In this document: piece after piece, positions 8,642 through 17,396 of the stretch
How the letters are laid out: the number at the start of each line of letters is the position of its first letter
Position numbering within the stretch: the first letter of the stretch is position 1
Source of the DNA: Rhodopseudomonas sp. B29
GTDB lineage: Bacteria > Pseudomonadota > Alphaproteobacteria > Rhizobiales > Xanthobacteraceae
Reading direction: 5' to 3'
NCBI RefSeq assembly: GCF_000333455.1
Contig: NZ_BADD01000456.1
Coordinates: forward strand, 1-41,818
Length of the DNA stretch: 41,818 nucleotides
Notes under the pieces: generated by a model
Databases searched by the model: none
The model's input: only the letters and a program-made list of their open reading frames with translations
What the model was told of the DNA's origin: nothing
Made by a program: the position numbers and the translations under genes

Positions 8642-10663
8642 TCACTGAGGCGGCGGCAGCGGCCGGGTGACGACGTCCGGCCCGGCGTCGAGCTGCAGCA
8701 CGGCTTCGGCCGCCGGGACCGCGGCGTCGGCCATGGCGGCATGACCCTCCGCCGTCGGATGCACGGCGCCGCCATACACGGCCGAGACCACGCCCCAGGT
8801 GGCGTCGTGGATATCGGCCGGCTGGACTGCGGCTGACAATCCTTGTGGATAGGTCATCGCTGCGAAGTAACTGTCGTTGGCGTCGCGGATCCAGCGCGCG
8901 CGCGGCAGGTAGGCGCGATAGTTGCTGGCGCCGTAGCCGCATTTCATCGGCGAGTTTGCGGCCTGCACGATGTCGGTCTCGAAGCTGTCGCCGGTCGGCG
9001 AGAAGCAGGTGCGGTCGAACTCCGGATCGGTTTGCGCCCGGGCGCAGAAGCCGTGGTCGGCGAAGGCGCGCTGATGCGCATCGACGAAGCTCATGCGCTC
9101 GCTCTGCGGATCGCGGCACAGCACCCCGCCGGTGCACTGCGCCAGATCCTTCAGGCGCGGCAGGAATTCATTGTCGACGAACGAGGTGACGGCGGCGAGC
9201 CGGGTCGGATCGGCGTTGAAGGAGGGATGGATATCGAAGCCGGCGGCGCCGCCGGGGCAGGGCTGGCCGCCGGCGAGTGCCGGGTCCGCATAGGTGACGA
9301 ACACCACGCGGGACAGATCGTCGACAATGCCCTTCAATGCGCCACGCAGCTTGGCGAAATTCTGCGGCAGAACCTGGCGTAGTGCCGTCCGTGAATCCGC
9401 CAGCGAGCCGATGACGCCGGAGCGGCGGAACAGTGCGCGCTCGGTCGGTGAGTCGACGATGACGTCGGCGACGAGGCCGGAGAAGTTGATGTCGTTGGCG
9501 CCGATCGACAGCAGGACGAGATCGAGATTGCGCGACGGCTGGCGTTTTCGCGCGGCGGCGAGAGCGTCACGCAGTTCACCGAGCTGACCCGGAACGCTGG
9601 TGGGACAGGCGGCGCCCGGCCGCGGGATGAAGCATTCGCGCGCCGACTGCGATCCGAAAAGGCCGTCGGTGATGGTGGCGCCGCTGCAGGCCAACGGCAG
9701 ATAGGTGACGGCGATATGCGGGTGGCGCACCGCCAGTGCCAGCGCGGTGCGGGTCTGGTAGCTGTACAGCGAACGATGGCAGGCGGCGTTGAACCATAGC
9801 GCCGAGTGCTTCTGCCAGTTCGCCAGGGTGTCCGGCGCCTCGCAGGCGCGGCCACCTTTGAACCCGGCGCGGCTCGGCCTGTAGAACTGCGGCACGCTGC
9901 TGCCGATGTAGGATTTGAAGCAGAAGCCGTCGTCGGACAGCGCGATGGCGCGGTCGGGATTGCCTTCGCCCGAGCCGATCGAGTCGCCGAGGCCGGCGAC
10001 CAGCAGGTCGCGTACCTCGATCGGCGTCGTGACGCGCAGCGGCGCGTCCGGCCCGGCGGTGATGTCGACCGTGGCGATCGTCGGCTTGCCATAGCGGGCG
10101 CGGAAGTTGATCGGTTCGGCGCAGTCCTGCGTCGAGTTGCGCGGCCCGTCGCCATCATCGAAGGTCCAGGCGCAGACCGCGCCGACCGGGATGGCACCGG
10201 TCAGCCGCACCGTCACCGGATGCTCGGTCGGGGTCAGATAGCTTTCCTTGACGCCGTCGCGGGTGCAGGGCTGATTGATCTTGCCGGTGAGATCGATGCA
10301 CAGCCGGTTGACGACATTGCGAGCCCAGCCTCGGCCTTCGCTCTGCCCCTCCAGTGCTTGCTCGGATGCCAGCACGGTCAGCCCCGACAGCGCCTCGACC
10401 TGCTCGCGGAAATCACGCTCTTCACGGAACAGCCGGAAGCGGTTGCGCACCTCCCAGCTGATCTGGATCGAACCATCGGTGACCGGCACCGCAGCCAATG
10501 CGGGGGCTTGAGTCGGGGCCGCCCCGGTGGGCGCGGCCGCAGCCGGAGCCTGTGGGTCGACCAGCGGAGTGGGCGGCTGCACCTGGGCGGCAGCGGGTGC
10601 GCAAAGACCAGCCGCCACGATCAGCAGCACGGCCGGCAAACGAAACGCGATCAGCTTGGACAT
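8642..10663 (-). CDS. Exported SGNH/GDSL-family hydrolase
   Basis: A secreted serine hydrolase of 673 residues. The start at 10663 gives a good signal peptide (MSKLIAFRLPAVLLIVAAGL, cleavage near AAA-Q) and has AAAGG five bases upstream; the open frame extends to 10744 but this extra part is not signal-like. A Pro/Ala-rich linker and a beta-rich domain (a PKD-like stretch around WTFDDGDGP) come first. The SGNH domain has block I GLGDSIGSGEGNP with nucleophile Ser228, block III LLSIGANDINFSG and block V HPTAEGH with His635. The Asp usually three residues before that His is a Gly here (GGAVH), so a Ser-His dyad or another acid may serve. Many cysteines suggest disulfides. The substrate is unknown: an ester in envelope lipid or polysaccharide is plausible. 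Confidence 0.85.
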   Translation of the reverse strand: MSKLIAFRLPAVLLIVAAGLCAPAAAQVQPPTPLVDPQAPAAAAPTGAAPTQAPALAAVPVTDGSIQISWEVRNRFRLFREERDFREQVEALSGLTVLASEQALEGQSEGRGWARNVVNRLCIDLTGKINQPCTRDGVKESYLTPTEHPVTVRLTGAIPVGAVCAWTFDDGDGPRNSTQDCAEPINFRARYGKPTIATVDITAGPDAPLRVTTPIEVRDLLVAGLGDSIGSGEGNPDRAIALSDDGFCFKSYIGSSVPQFYRPSRAGFKGGRACEAPDTLANWQKHSALWFNAACHRSLYSYQTRTALALAVRHPHIAVTYLPLACSGATITDGLFGSQSARECFIPRPGAACPTSVPGQLGELRDALAAARKRQPSRNLDLVLLSIGANDINFSGLVADVIVDSPTERALFRRSGVIGSLADSRTALRQVLPQNFAKLRGALKGIVDDLSRVVFVTYADPALAGGQPCPGGAAGFDIHPSFNADPTRLAAVTSFVDNEFLPRLKDLAQCTGGVLCRDPQSERMSFVDAHQRAFADHGFCARAQTDPEFDRTCFSPTGDSFETDIVQAANSPMKCGYGASNYRAYLPRARWIRDANDSYFAAMTYPQGLSAAVQPADIHDATWGVVSAVYGGAVHPTAEGHAAMADAAVPAAEAVLQLDAGPDVVTRPLPPPQ

Positions 10664-10876
10664 GCGGCCTTTGACGCTGCCCTTGGGGCGAAAATATGGG
10701 TACAAAGGGTGTGTGTCCGCAGATTGAAGCTTTCGTGCCACCATTGACCGTGCAAGTCGCCGTGACTACTTTTATTGCAGCATTGACCGGTCGTTAACCG
10801 GGCCGCATCAAACACGAGACGATGGAGACCGCGATGACACATTGCAGGATCGCCGAGGGTGACGGTGGGGGCTAGG

Positions 10877-11368
10877 ATGCCCTGGCTGACCCAAGATCAG
10901 GTCCAAAATTACGGCCTCTGGCTCCAGTCAGGGGCCATTTTCTTGAGTTTCGTTGGCGTTATCATTTCCGCCATGGTCACCCGCGGGGTCGCCCGCCGCC
11001 GCGCCACGCTCGACTTGATCATGAGCGAGCAAACGACCGAATTGATGATCGAGCTCAGGAAGAAGTTTCTCGCGCTCAAAAGAGACGGCCAGCTCGTCAA
11101 GTATGCGATGTCGGATCAGATGACGAGTGAGGAAGCAGCGGTCCTTCGTGCGACGCTCAATCGCTACGAACTGATCGCCATCGGCATTCGCGAGAAGACG
11201 CTGAACGCCCGTGTCTACCACAGTTACGGGCGGTCGACGCTGGTCGGGGATTGGATCGCCTGCAAGCCCTGGGTGGTGCAGCGGCGACAGACCATGAATA
11301 ATCCTAAGCTCTACGAACATGTCGAGGCTCTCGCCAGGAAATGGGCGAAGGCTGGTGAGAACTGCTGA
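10877..11368 (+). CDS. DUF4760 family membrane-anchored protein
   Basis: A 163-residue protein with one N-terminal hydrophobic segment (SGAIFLSFVGVIISAMVT), then a basic RRRATLDLI stretch and a helical cytoplasmic part. The pattern LNRYELIAIGIREKTLN, then LVGDWIACKPWVVQRR, is typical of DUF4760, whose role is not known. The ATG at 10877 is preceded by GGGGGCTAGG, a good ribosome site; a GTG at 10859 in frame is an alternative. It is convergent with the membrane protein at 11426-12517, with a perfect hairpin between them. Confidence 0.75.
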   Translation: MPWLTQDQVQNYGLWLQSGAIFLSFVGVIISAMVTRGVARRRATLDLIMSEQTTELMIELRKKFLALKRDGQLVKYAMSDQMTSEEAAVLRATLNRYELIAIGIREKTLNARVYHSYGRSTLVGDWIACKPWVVQRRQTMNNPKLYEHVEALARKWAKAGENC

Positions 11369-11381
11369 GCCGGATCGGTCC

Positions 11382-11413
11382 GACGTTTCAAAAGACAGCT
11401 GATTTGAAACGTC
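11382..11413. terminator. Hairpin between convergent genes
   Basis: GACGTTTCAAA and TTTGAAACGTC form a perfect 11-bp stem around a ten-base loop. The stem lies between the stop codons of two convergent genes. No long T-run follows, so termination would rest on the stem and the A/T-rich stem base. Confidence 0.55.
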
Positions 11414-11425
11414 AGCGTATCCGCC

Positions 11426-12517
11426 TCAGAGCTTCGAGGAGCGCTGCGGCACGGCCTGGCGCACCGGCGCGGCGGCAGGGGAGTGATGGCTGTGCGCCGT
11501 GTGCTGGTGGTCTGCGCCGCAGGCATTGCGCCGCTCCTGCCACGGCTTGATGACGCCCAGCCAGATTTCACGCACGCCCATGATCGAGATCGCGACGCCG
11601 AACGGCAGCAGGAAATACAGCACGCGGTAGATCAGCAGCGTGGCGATGATATCCTCGCGCGGAAACATCGGCAGTGCCACCAGCATCGCGGCGTCGAACA
11701 CGCCGAGCGAGCCGGGCGCGTGGCTGGCAAAGCCGAGCAACGTGGCGAGGATGAACACCACCGCCAGCGAGACGTAGTCGATATAGGGCTGCGACGGCAT
11801 CAGCAGGTACATCGCCAGCGCGCAGAAGCCGAGATCGACGACGCCGATCAGCACCTGCACCAGCGTCAGCTTGGCCGACGGCAGCACCACTTTCCAGCCG
11901 TTCTGGCCGAGCTCGCGGCGTTTCTTGCCGGTGGCCAGCCAGACGAAATAGGCGGCGATGCCGAGCAGGCAGGCGACGCCGATCAGGCGGTTGATCTCGT
12001 TCGGCAGCAGATCCATCGAGCTGGCCGCGGCCGGATGCCAGATCATGCCGATGCCGAGCACGAACAGATTGCCGAGCCAGAAGGTCAGGCCGGAGATGAA
12101 GCAGATCTTGGCGACGTCGATCGCCGACAGGTCGTAGTCCGAATAGATGCGGAAGCGGATGGCGCCGCCGGTGAAGACCGTGGCACCGAGATTGTGGCCG
12201 ATCACATAGGAGGTGAAGGCCGACAGCGCCGCGATGCCGTAGGGCACGTGCAGCTTCGCGATCGTGCGCAGCGCGAAGAAATCGTAGAAGGTCAGCGTAC
12301 AAAATGCGCCGACGACGCACAGTGCTGCGAGTCCGATCTGAGCCGGCGACTTGTCGGTCAGCGCGGTCAGGATGACGTTGGCGTCGACGCCCTTGAGGGT
12401 GCGGATCAGCGACGAAACTGCGAAGCCGATGATCAGGATGCTGGCGGCGATGCCGACACGCTTCCAGCCGATATACCTCTTGAAGCCCCGCCCCATCGCG
12501 GTCAGCAGTCGATGCAT
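11426..12517 (-). CDS. Lysylphosphatidylglycerol synthase-like / YbhN (UPF0104) membrane protein
   Basis: A polytopic protein of 363 residues with about eight hydrophobic segments. The LPG-synthase transmembrane (flippase-like) domain is recognised from its arrangement and from GFASHAPGSLGVFDAAML near residue 275, the family's best-kept motif. There is no C-terminal aminoacyl-transfer (DUF2156) domain, so it resembles YbhN/UPF0104 rather than a complete MprF. A lipid- or polyprenyl-linked substrate transport role is inferred. The C-terminus is a His/Ala/Pro-rich cytoplasmic tail (ADHQHTAHSHHSPAAA). TCGGGAGG lies just before the ATG at 12517. Confidence 0.82.
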   Translation of the reverse strand: MHRLLTAMGRGFKRYIGWKRVGIAASILIIGFAVSSLIRTLKGVDANVILTALTDKSPAQIGLAALCVVGAFCTLTFYDFFALRTIAKLHVPYGIAALSAFTSYVIGHNLGATVFTGGAIRFRIYSDYDLSAIDVAKICFISGLTFWLGNLFVLGIGMIWHPAAASSMDLLPNEINRLIGVACLLGIAAYFVWLATGKKRRELGQNGWKVVLPSAKLTLVQVLIGVVDLGFCALAMYLLMPSQPYIDYVSLAVVFILATLLGFASHAPGSLGVFDAAMLVALPMFPREDIIATLLIYRVLYFLLPFGVAISIMGVREIWLGVIKPWQERRNACGADHQHTAHSHHSPAAAPVRQAVPQRSSKL

Positions 12518-12957
12518 TCGTCCTCCCGACAGGGGGCGGCAAACCTTTGAGACGACCGTGCGTGAAGCATCACGTACCGTCCGGCTCCTCTTACGTCCGA
12601 TCCCTTAGGGCAAAATCGCCCTGTGACGCAATCCATCTGACCGTCGCGATCCGTGCGACACGTCAGCAGGCGCTTATCAATGAGACTGCCCGGCTCCGGT
12701 GCCCTTGACCTCGCGCAAAGGAGGTAGCGGAAACCTGTTTCCCGGCATCGGCATGACGCGCGCTCGCGAATGCGAACCTGTTCAGCGCATATAGGCAGCC
12801 GTTCCGTTCCCGCTACACGTGCAAATCAGCCGGTGCGTTCCAAGGAACGGGCACTGCATTGCCCGGTTAACGATGTGCAGCTCGCGGCAGCGTCGCTCGA
12901 AGCGCAGCGCACAGTCCGCAGAACATTCCCCGATCAAGCAATCAAAGAGGCCTCGCA
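12518..12957. other. 440-bp divergent intergenic region
   Basis: The region separates the YbhN-like gene (minus) from the DUF892 gene (plus). Apart from a candidate EcfG promoter at 12844-12868 and the adjoining inverted repeat CGTTCC-AA-GGAACG at 12836-12849, I see no gene or RNA. A short open frame from 12770 has no ribosome site and runs into the DUF892 gene in another frame. Confidence 0.5.
12844..12868 (+). promoter_or_regulatory. Candidate EcfG (general stress response) promoter
   Basis: GGAAC at 12844-12848 is followed after 16 bases by GGTT at 12865-12868. This fits the alphaproteobacterial EcfG consensus, GGAAC-N16/17-(C/G)GTT. The gene 90 bp downstream is a DUF892 (YciF-like) protein, a class often controlled by the general stress response. 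The spacer also holds the inverted repeat CGGGCA-N6-TGCCCG. Confidence 0.6.
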
Positions 12958-13464
12958 ATGGGACTTTTCACCAAAGATATCAAGACGATGGATGACCTTT
13001 TCATTCACCAGCTCCAGGACATCTATTACGCCGAGCAGCAGCTCGTGAAAGCGCTGCCGAAAATGGCCGAGAAGGCCAGCGATCCGCAGCTCAAGCAGGG
13101 TTTTCTGACCCATCTGGACGAGACCAAGGGTCATGTGCAGCGGCTGGAACAGGTGTTCCAGATGCATGGCGCAAAGGCCAAGGCGGTCGATTGCCCGGCG
13201 ATCGACGGCATCATCCAGGAAGCCAATGAGACCGCCGGCGAAGTCGCCGACAAGACCGTGCTCGATGCCGCGCTGATCAACGCCGCGCAGGCGGCGGAGC
13301 ACTATGAGATCGTGCGCTACGGCAGCCTCGTGGCATGGGCCAAGCGGCTTGGCCGCAACGACTGCGCCGCCATCCTGCAGAAGACGCTCGATGAAGAAAA
13401 GGCCACCGACGGCAAGCTGACGCAACTCGCCGAGAGCAGGATCAACCTGCGCGCCGCGAGCTGA
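12958..13464 (+). CDS. Ferritin-like DUF892 (YciF/YciE-type) stress protein
   Basis: A 168-residue, all-helical ferritin-like protein. The family pattern is clear: LFIHQLQDIYYAEQQLVKALPKM at the N-terminus, then a helix with FLTHLDETKGHVQRLEQVF, and a closing AAEHYEIVRYGSL with LDEEKATD. Glu and His residues in these helices would bind a di-metal centre. Members such as E. coli YciF are induced by osmotic or general stress; the exact chemistry is not settled. AGAGG lies upstream of the ATG, and an EcfG-like promoter lies 90 bp upstream. The gene ends in a perfect hairpin shared with the convergent next gene. Confidence 0.9.
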   Translation: MGLFTKDIKTMDDLFIHQLQDIYYAEQQLVKALPKMAEKASDPQLKQGFLTHLDETKGHVQRLEQVFQMHGAKAKAVDCPAIDGIIQEANETAGEVADKTVLDAALINAAQAAEHYEIVRYGSLVAWAKRLGRNDCAAILQKTLDEEKATDGKLTQLAESRINLRAAS

Positions 13465-13492
13465 TCGAGGCTCGTACCGTTCGACCTGAGGC

Positions 13493-13530
13493 ATAACGCC
13501 GCGCCAGCCTCTGGCGCGGCGTTGGCGTAT
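13493..13530. terminator. Bidirectional terminator-like hairpin
   Basis: AACGCCGCGCCAG pairs perfectly with CTGGCGCGGCGTT (13 bp) over a CCT loop. It lies between the convergent DUF892 gene and the membrane protein gene at 13532. The T-rich tail is weak on the plus strand. Confidence 0.65.
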
Positions 13531-13531
13531 T

Positions 13532-13972
13532 TCAGCCTCTGCGCAGTGCAAAATAAGCGCCGCAAAAGGCCGTCAAAGCGCCGAGCCCCAGCGTCACGAG
13601 CCCTGCGATCACCCCCGCCGCAAACGGGACGGTGGTCGGTGCTGAAGCCGCCTGTCCGGCGGCCGCCAGCACGACCACTCCGATCACCACAAGAAATTGG
13701 CGCATGCGCGGCGGGATTTGTCCGGCGGCGGCGTGGTGCATCAGCGTGGCCGTCAGATATCCGCCGGCGAAACCCGCGGTCGCGATCAGCCACCAGGCCA
13801 GCGCTGCGCCGATCGGCATGATCTCAGCCATGTCGGAGCGCCACAACCCGCCGAGATCCAGTCCGACGCGCTGCCCCAGCATGTGCAGCGCCAGCGCCAG
13901 CAGCACGCCCATGATCACGGCGCCCGCCAGGATCAGGCGGCGCGGGAAGGTGAAGGTGTCGGATTGTGCCAT
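13532..13972 (-). CDS. Small integral membrane protein, unknown
   Basis: A 146-residue protein with four hydrophobic segments: ILAGAVIMGVLLALALHML, ALAWWLIATAGFAGGYLTA, FLVVIGVVVLAAAG and FAAGVIAGLVTLGLGALTAF. A charged loop (RSDMAEI) follows the first segment and a basic loop (IPPRMRQ) precedes the third. I do not recognise a family or active site. Divergent from the membrane protein at 14090. Confidence 0.6.
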   Translation of the reverse strand: MAQSDTFTFPRRLILAGAVIMGVLLALALHMLGQRVGLDLGGLWRSDMAEIMPIGAALAWWLIATAGFAGGYLTATLMHHAAAGQIPPRMRQFLVVIGVVVLAAAGQAASAPTTVPFAAGVIAGLVTLGLGALTAFCGAYFALRRG

Positions 13973-14089
13973 GTGGTCTCGCGATCGGCCGTGAGCTTAT
14001 GGAGCACAAGGCCGGGGGGCAACTCAGCTTCGTCATGCCAGCGACGAAGCAAGCGCATTGCATCGCTGCGTTCGCCCTGCAATAGCCAG

Positions 14090-14692
14090 ATGATGAAGCC
14101 GTCGACCGATCCGACCGATGATATGGAATTATCCACTCCCCGCTACGCCTACCGGGCGTCGCTGGTCGGGGCCGCTCAGCAGTACGAACTCACCGAAGCC
14201 GGGCTGTCGTGGCAGATCGGCGGTCGCTCCGGGTTGTGGCCCTACGGGTCGATCGCCAAGGTGCGGCTGAGCTTTCGGCCGGTGTCGATGCAGTCGCGCC
14301 GGTTTCGGGCCGATCTGGTCGATCAAGCGGGCCACAAGCTGCGGATCCTGTCGACCTCCTGGCAGACAGTGGCACTGATGGCGCCGCAGGATCAGGCCTA
14401 TCGCGCCTTCATCGTCGAATTGCATCGGCGCATGCAAGCCGCCGGTAGCCGCGCCGAGCTGGTCGGTGGCTTGCCGCCGTTGAAGCATACGTTCGGCCTC
14501 GTCGGTGTCGCACTTGTGGCTGCGGCGCTGTTAGGGTTGTTGGCGCGCGCCGTCGCGACCGGCCAATGGGGCGGCGCGGTTTTCCTGATCGGCTTCGCCT
14601 GCTTGTTTCTCTGGCAAGTCGGCGGCTTCATCCGCCGCAACCGGCCGCGCAACTACACGTTTGAAATGCTGCCGGCAGACCTGCTGCCCTAG
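14090..14692 (+). CDS. Membrane protein of unknown function with PH-like N-terminal part
   Basis: About 200 residues. The N-terminal half (YELTEAGLSWQIGGRSGLWP, then a basic RLSFRPVSMQSRRFRADL) reads as a beta-rich, PH-like cytoplasmic domain. It is followed by two membrane segments (FGLVGVALVAAALLGLLARA and GGAVFLIGFACLFLWQVGGF) and a short basic tail. No catalytic motif is seen. The start is uncertain: ATG codons occur at 14090, 14093 and 14123, none with a clear ribosome site; the conserved-looking sequence begins after 14123. The frame is open far upstream, but that part overlaps the divergent gene and is not credible protein. Confidence 0.65.
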   Translation: MMKPSTDPTDDMELSTPRYAYRASLVGAAQQYELTEAGLSWQIGGRSGLWPYGSIAKVRLSFRPVSMQSRRFRADLVDQAGHKLRILSTSWQTVALMAPQDQAYRAFIVELHRRMQAAGSRAELVGGLPPLKHTFGLVGVALVAAALLGLLARAVATGQWGGAVFLIGFACLFLWQVGGFIRRNRPRNYTFEMLPADLLP

Positions 14693-14707
14693 TCCCGTTC
14701 GTCGCCG

Positions 14708-15238
14708 CTACTTGGCCTCGCGCAGCAGCTTCGGGGTGACGAAGTGCTGCAGCTTGCCGCCGCCGAAGCCGGCGTCGGCCCAGTCGGCGATCGGGAAGTC
14801 GATCACCGCCACCGCGGAGGTCGGCATGTTGCCGGCGAGCACCCGGCGGTCCGGGCTGTCGCCCATGCAGGTCAGCCCCAGCGCCAGCTCGTGCACGCCG
14901 GGGTTATGTGCCACCAGCATCAGCCGGTTGATGCCGGCCGATATGCTGCGGATGGCCTGCAGCAACTCGGAAGCGCTGGCGTTGTACAGATCCTGCTGAT
15001 GCTCGACCTGCGGCTCGTACGACGTCGGCATCGTGCCGGACATGATGTCCCAGGTTTCCCGGGTCCGCGCCGCGGTCGAAACAAGCACCTCGTCGGGCAG
15101 CAGATGGTGCCGCACCAGCCAGCCGCCGATGACCGCAGCATCAAGACGGCCGCGTTCGTCCAGGCGGCGGTCGTGATCCTTGCCGCTCGGCGCGTCGGTT
15201 TCGGTCTTGGCGTGACGCAGCAAAATCAGGCGGCGCAT
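14708..15238 (-). CDS. SixA-like histidine phosphatase family protein
   Basis: A 176-residue phosphatase of the histidine phosphatase (phosphoglycerate mutase-like) superfamily, close to SixA, which removes phosphate from phosphohistidine in Hpt domains. The catalytic motif is MRRLILLRHAKTE with the nucleophile His9, and the second His is in LMLVAHNPGVHEL. The ATG at 15238 has AAAGGA upstream. The frame remains open to 16747 only as a shadow of the FAD oxidoreductase on the other strand. The window also carries an Hpt protein and hybrid kinase, but a functional link is only a possibility. Confidence 0.87.
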   Translation of the reverse strand: MRRLILLRHAKTETDAPSGKDHDRRLDERGRLDAAVIGGWLVRHHLLPDEVLVSTAARTRETWDIMSGTMPTSYEPQVEHQQDLYNASASELLQAIRSISAGINRLMLVAHNPGVHELALGLTCMGDSPDRRVLAGNMPTSAVAVIDFPIADWADAGFGGGKLQHFVTPKLLREAK

Positions 15239-15328
15239 GGGGTCCTTTCGGGCGACGCCCTGCGGATTAATCGAGAAGCGCGGCGGCGACAAGGTGACAA
15301 GCGCCGCGCCAATTCGATATGACACGAC

Positions 15329-16780
15329 ATGACCGCCGCCGCGACAGACCCAAACGACGGAACAGACGGTTCGGTGCCCGAGCTGCCTCCGGTCCCCGAG
15401 CGGCCGGAAGAGCCGCACGCCCGGCTGACGTTCGACCTCGACGTCGACGTCTGCGTGGTCGGCGCCGGTCTGGCCGGCCTGTCGGTGGCGCTCGAGCTGG
15501 CGCAAAGCGGGCTCAGCGTCGCCGTCCTGGAAGGGCGCCGCGTCGGCTGGAACGCCTCGTCTCATCATCTCGGCAGCGTCACCCCCGGCTACGGCGTGCC
15601 GCTGGACGAGCTGATCGACCGGGTGGGGCCGGATCATGCCCGCAAGCTGTGGGTGCTGTCGCTGGGCGGCATGGAAATCGTCCGCCAGCGCGCCGCGGAG
15701 GCGGCGATGGCCGGTGTGATGCAGTCGGCCGGTGCGCTCGAAGTCTCCAATGTCGATATCGGTGACCGGCTGATCGCGCGGCTGCAGACACTGGGAGCCG
15801 AATTCGGCACCGATGTCGAAGGCTGGCAGGTCGAGCGGGTCCGCGACGTGCTCAAGACCGACCGCTACTTCCACGCCATCTCCTATCCGAATGCTTTTCA
15901 GATCGACGGTCGCCGCTACATCGCCGGCCTCGAGGCCATGGCGCGCCAGGCCGGGGTGCGGATCTTCGAAGAGACGGCGGTCATCGGCATCGATTACTCC
16001 GGCGTGCGCAAGCGGATCGCGACTCCCAATGCCAAGCTGCGCGCCGCCGATGTCGTGCTCGCCGGCAATGTGCATCTCGGCGCCGCTGCGCCGCGGCTCA
16101 GCGACACGCTGCTGCCGGTGTGGCGCTACGCGGCCGTCACCGCGCCGCTGGGCGAGCGGCTGGCCGAGGCCATCGCTTTCGCCGGCTCGATCGCCGACAC
16201 CGACGGTGTCGATCACTATCGCATCGTCGAAGGTGACCGGCTGCTGTGGGCGAGCGGCGAAACGACGTTCGAGATGGCGCCGCGGCGGCTCGCTGGGATC
16301 ATCCGCCGGCGTATCGGTTCGGTGTTTCCGCAACTCGGCAAGGTCGAGATCAGCCAGACGTTCGGCGGCGTCGTCGGCCAGACGGTGCACGGCATGCCGC
16401 AGATCGGCGAATTGCGCCGCGGCCTGTGGGTGGCCAGCGGCTTTGGCCGGCAGGGTCTGGCGGCCACGGCGGTCGCGGGGCGGCTGATCGCCAACGGTAT
16501 CGTCGACGGCGATGACCGCTGGAAGCTGTTCTCGCCGTTCGAACTGGTTTGGGCCGGCGGCGAGGTCGGCCGGGTGGTCGGGCAGGGCGTGTTTCTGGCG
16601 GCGCGGGAGAGCGCCTTGGCCGCGGGAGTGCTCGCGCGTTACCGCGAGCGCGCCGCGGGACGGGCACGGATCAAGGAGGCTCGGCTCGAGGCGGCCAAGC
16701 GCCGGGCGGTGATGCCGCGGGTGCCGCGGCCGGCGCCACGTCCGCATCCGGGCGAGGGCGGTCAGGACGCAGCCGAATAG
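15329..16780 (+). CDS. FAD-dependent oxidoreductase of the DAO (PuuB-like) family
   Basis: A 483-residue flavoprotein. After a Pro/Glu-rich leader there is a dinucleotide-binding motif (VCVVGAGLAGLSVALELA, about residues 41-58), then VAVLEGRRVGWNASSHHLGS, typical of DAO-family enzymes such as gamma-glutamylputrescine oxidase. The C-terminal FAD segment LWVASGFGRQGLAATAVAGR is also present. These enzymes oxidise primary or secondary amines or amino acids; the substrate is not evident. The C-terminus is a basic Arg/Pro/Ala tail of about 60 residues. Divergent from the SixA-like gene with 90 bp between. It stands alone, without transport or aminotransferase neighbours. Confidence 0.85.
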   Translation: MTAAATDPNDGTDGSVPELPPVPERPEEPHARLTFDLDVDVCVVGAGLAGLSVALELAQSGLSVAVLEGRRVGWNASSHHLGSVTPGYGVPLDELIDRVGPDHARKLWVLSLGGMEIVRQRAAEAAMAGVMQSAGALEVSNVDIGDRLIARLQTLGAEFGTDVEGWQVERVRDVLKTDRYFHAISYPNAFQIDGRRYIAGLEAMARQAGVRIFEETAVIGIDYSGVRKRIATPNAKLRAADVVLAGNVHLGAAAPRLSDTLLPVWRYAAVTAPLGERLAEAIAFAGSIADTDGVDHYRIVEGDRLLWASGETTFEMAPRRLAGIIRRRIGSVFPQLGKVEISQTFGGVVGQTVHGMPQIGELRRGLWVASGFGRQGLAATAVAGRLIANGIVDGDDRWKLFSPFELVWAGGEVGRVVGQGVFLAARESALAAGVLARYRERAAGRARIKEARLEAAKRRAVMPRVPRPAPRPHPGEGGQDAAE

Positions 16781-16898
16781 TTGAGGGGCGGGTGGCCTGC
16801 TCGCGACAATGTGAGCCCGCGGCGTTGCCGGCGCTGTAACGTCACGATCACAGCCGCGTATCTGGGACGTATCAGTTCATCGCTCGCACGGAGCCGCC

Positions 16899-17396
16899 AT
16901 GATCGACCGCCGCCTGCTGCTCGCTTCCGTTACGCTCGCCGCCGCCTTTGGCTTCCGCTGGCTGCGGCCGGAGAAGGCCCACGCTGCCGAGAAGTTCGAG
17001 ATCGAAAAGACGCCCCAGCAATGGCGCGCGCAATTGACGCCGGAGCAGTATCATATCCTGCGCGAGGAGGGCACCGAGCGCCCGTTTACAAGCGCGCTGC
17101 TCAGCGAACATCGCAAGGGCACCTTCGCCTGCGCCGGCTGTGACCTGCCGCTGTTCTCTTCGGAAACCAAATTCGACAGCGGCACCGGCTGGCCGAGCTT
17201 CTGGCAGCCGCTCCCCAACGCGGTCGGCGAGCGTCGCGACACAACGTTCGGCATGGTGCGCACCGAGGTGCATTGCCGGCGCTGCGGCGGTCATCTTGGC
17301 CACGTGTTCGACGATGGCCCGAAGCCGACCGGCCTGCGCTATTGCATGGACGGCATTGCGCTCAGCTTCAAGCCTGCGACGTCGAACGCAACCTGA
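16899..17396 (+). CDS. msrB: Peptide-methionine (R)-S-oxide reductase MsrB, exported
   Basis: Reduces methionine-R-sulfoxide in proteins. The 165-residue product shows the MsrB core: [13 protein letters not shown], zinc ligands Cys78/Cys81 (CAGC) and Cys126/Cys129 (CRRC), [12 protein letters not shown] and the catalytic Cys149 in RYCMDGIAL (RYCIN in most members). The N-terminus has a twin-arginine-like start, [19 protein letters not shown], ending at AHA-A near residue 29, so the enzyme is probably exported, perhaps by Tat. No MsrA is adjacent. The spacer after it, 17397-17633, holds no recognised gene. Confidence 0.93.
   Translation: MIDRRLLLASVTLAAAFGFRWLRPEKAHAAEKFEIEKTPQQWRAQLTPEQYHILREEGTERPFTSALLSEHRKGTFACAGCDLPLFSSETKFDSGTGWPSFWQPLPNAVGERRDTTFGMVRTEVHCRRCGGHLGHVFDDGPKPTGLRYCMDGIALSFKPATSNAT

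Noticed and set aside
12770..13048. A 92-codon frame before the DUF892 gene
   Set aside because: No ribosome site, no family pattern, and its end overlaps the DUF892 gene in a different frame; the stretch fits a promoter region better.
15239..16747. Extension of the minus-strand frame upstream of the SixA-like gene
   Set aside because: It runs antisense through the FAD oxidoreductase. The SixA-like protein has a clear N-terminal motif and ribosome site at 15238.
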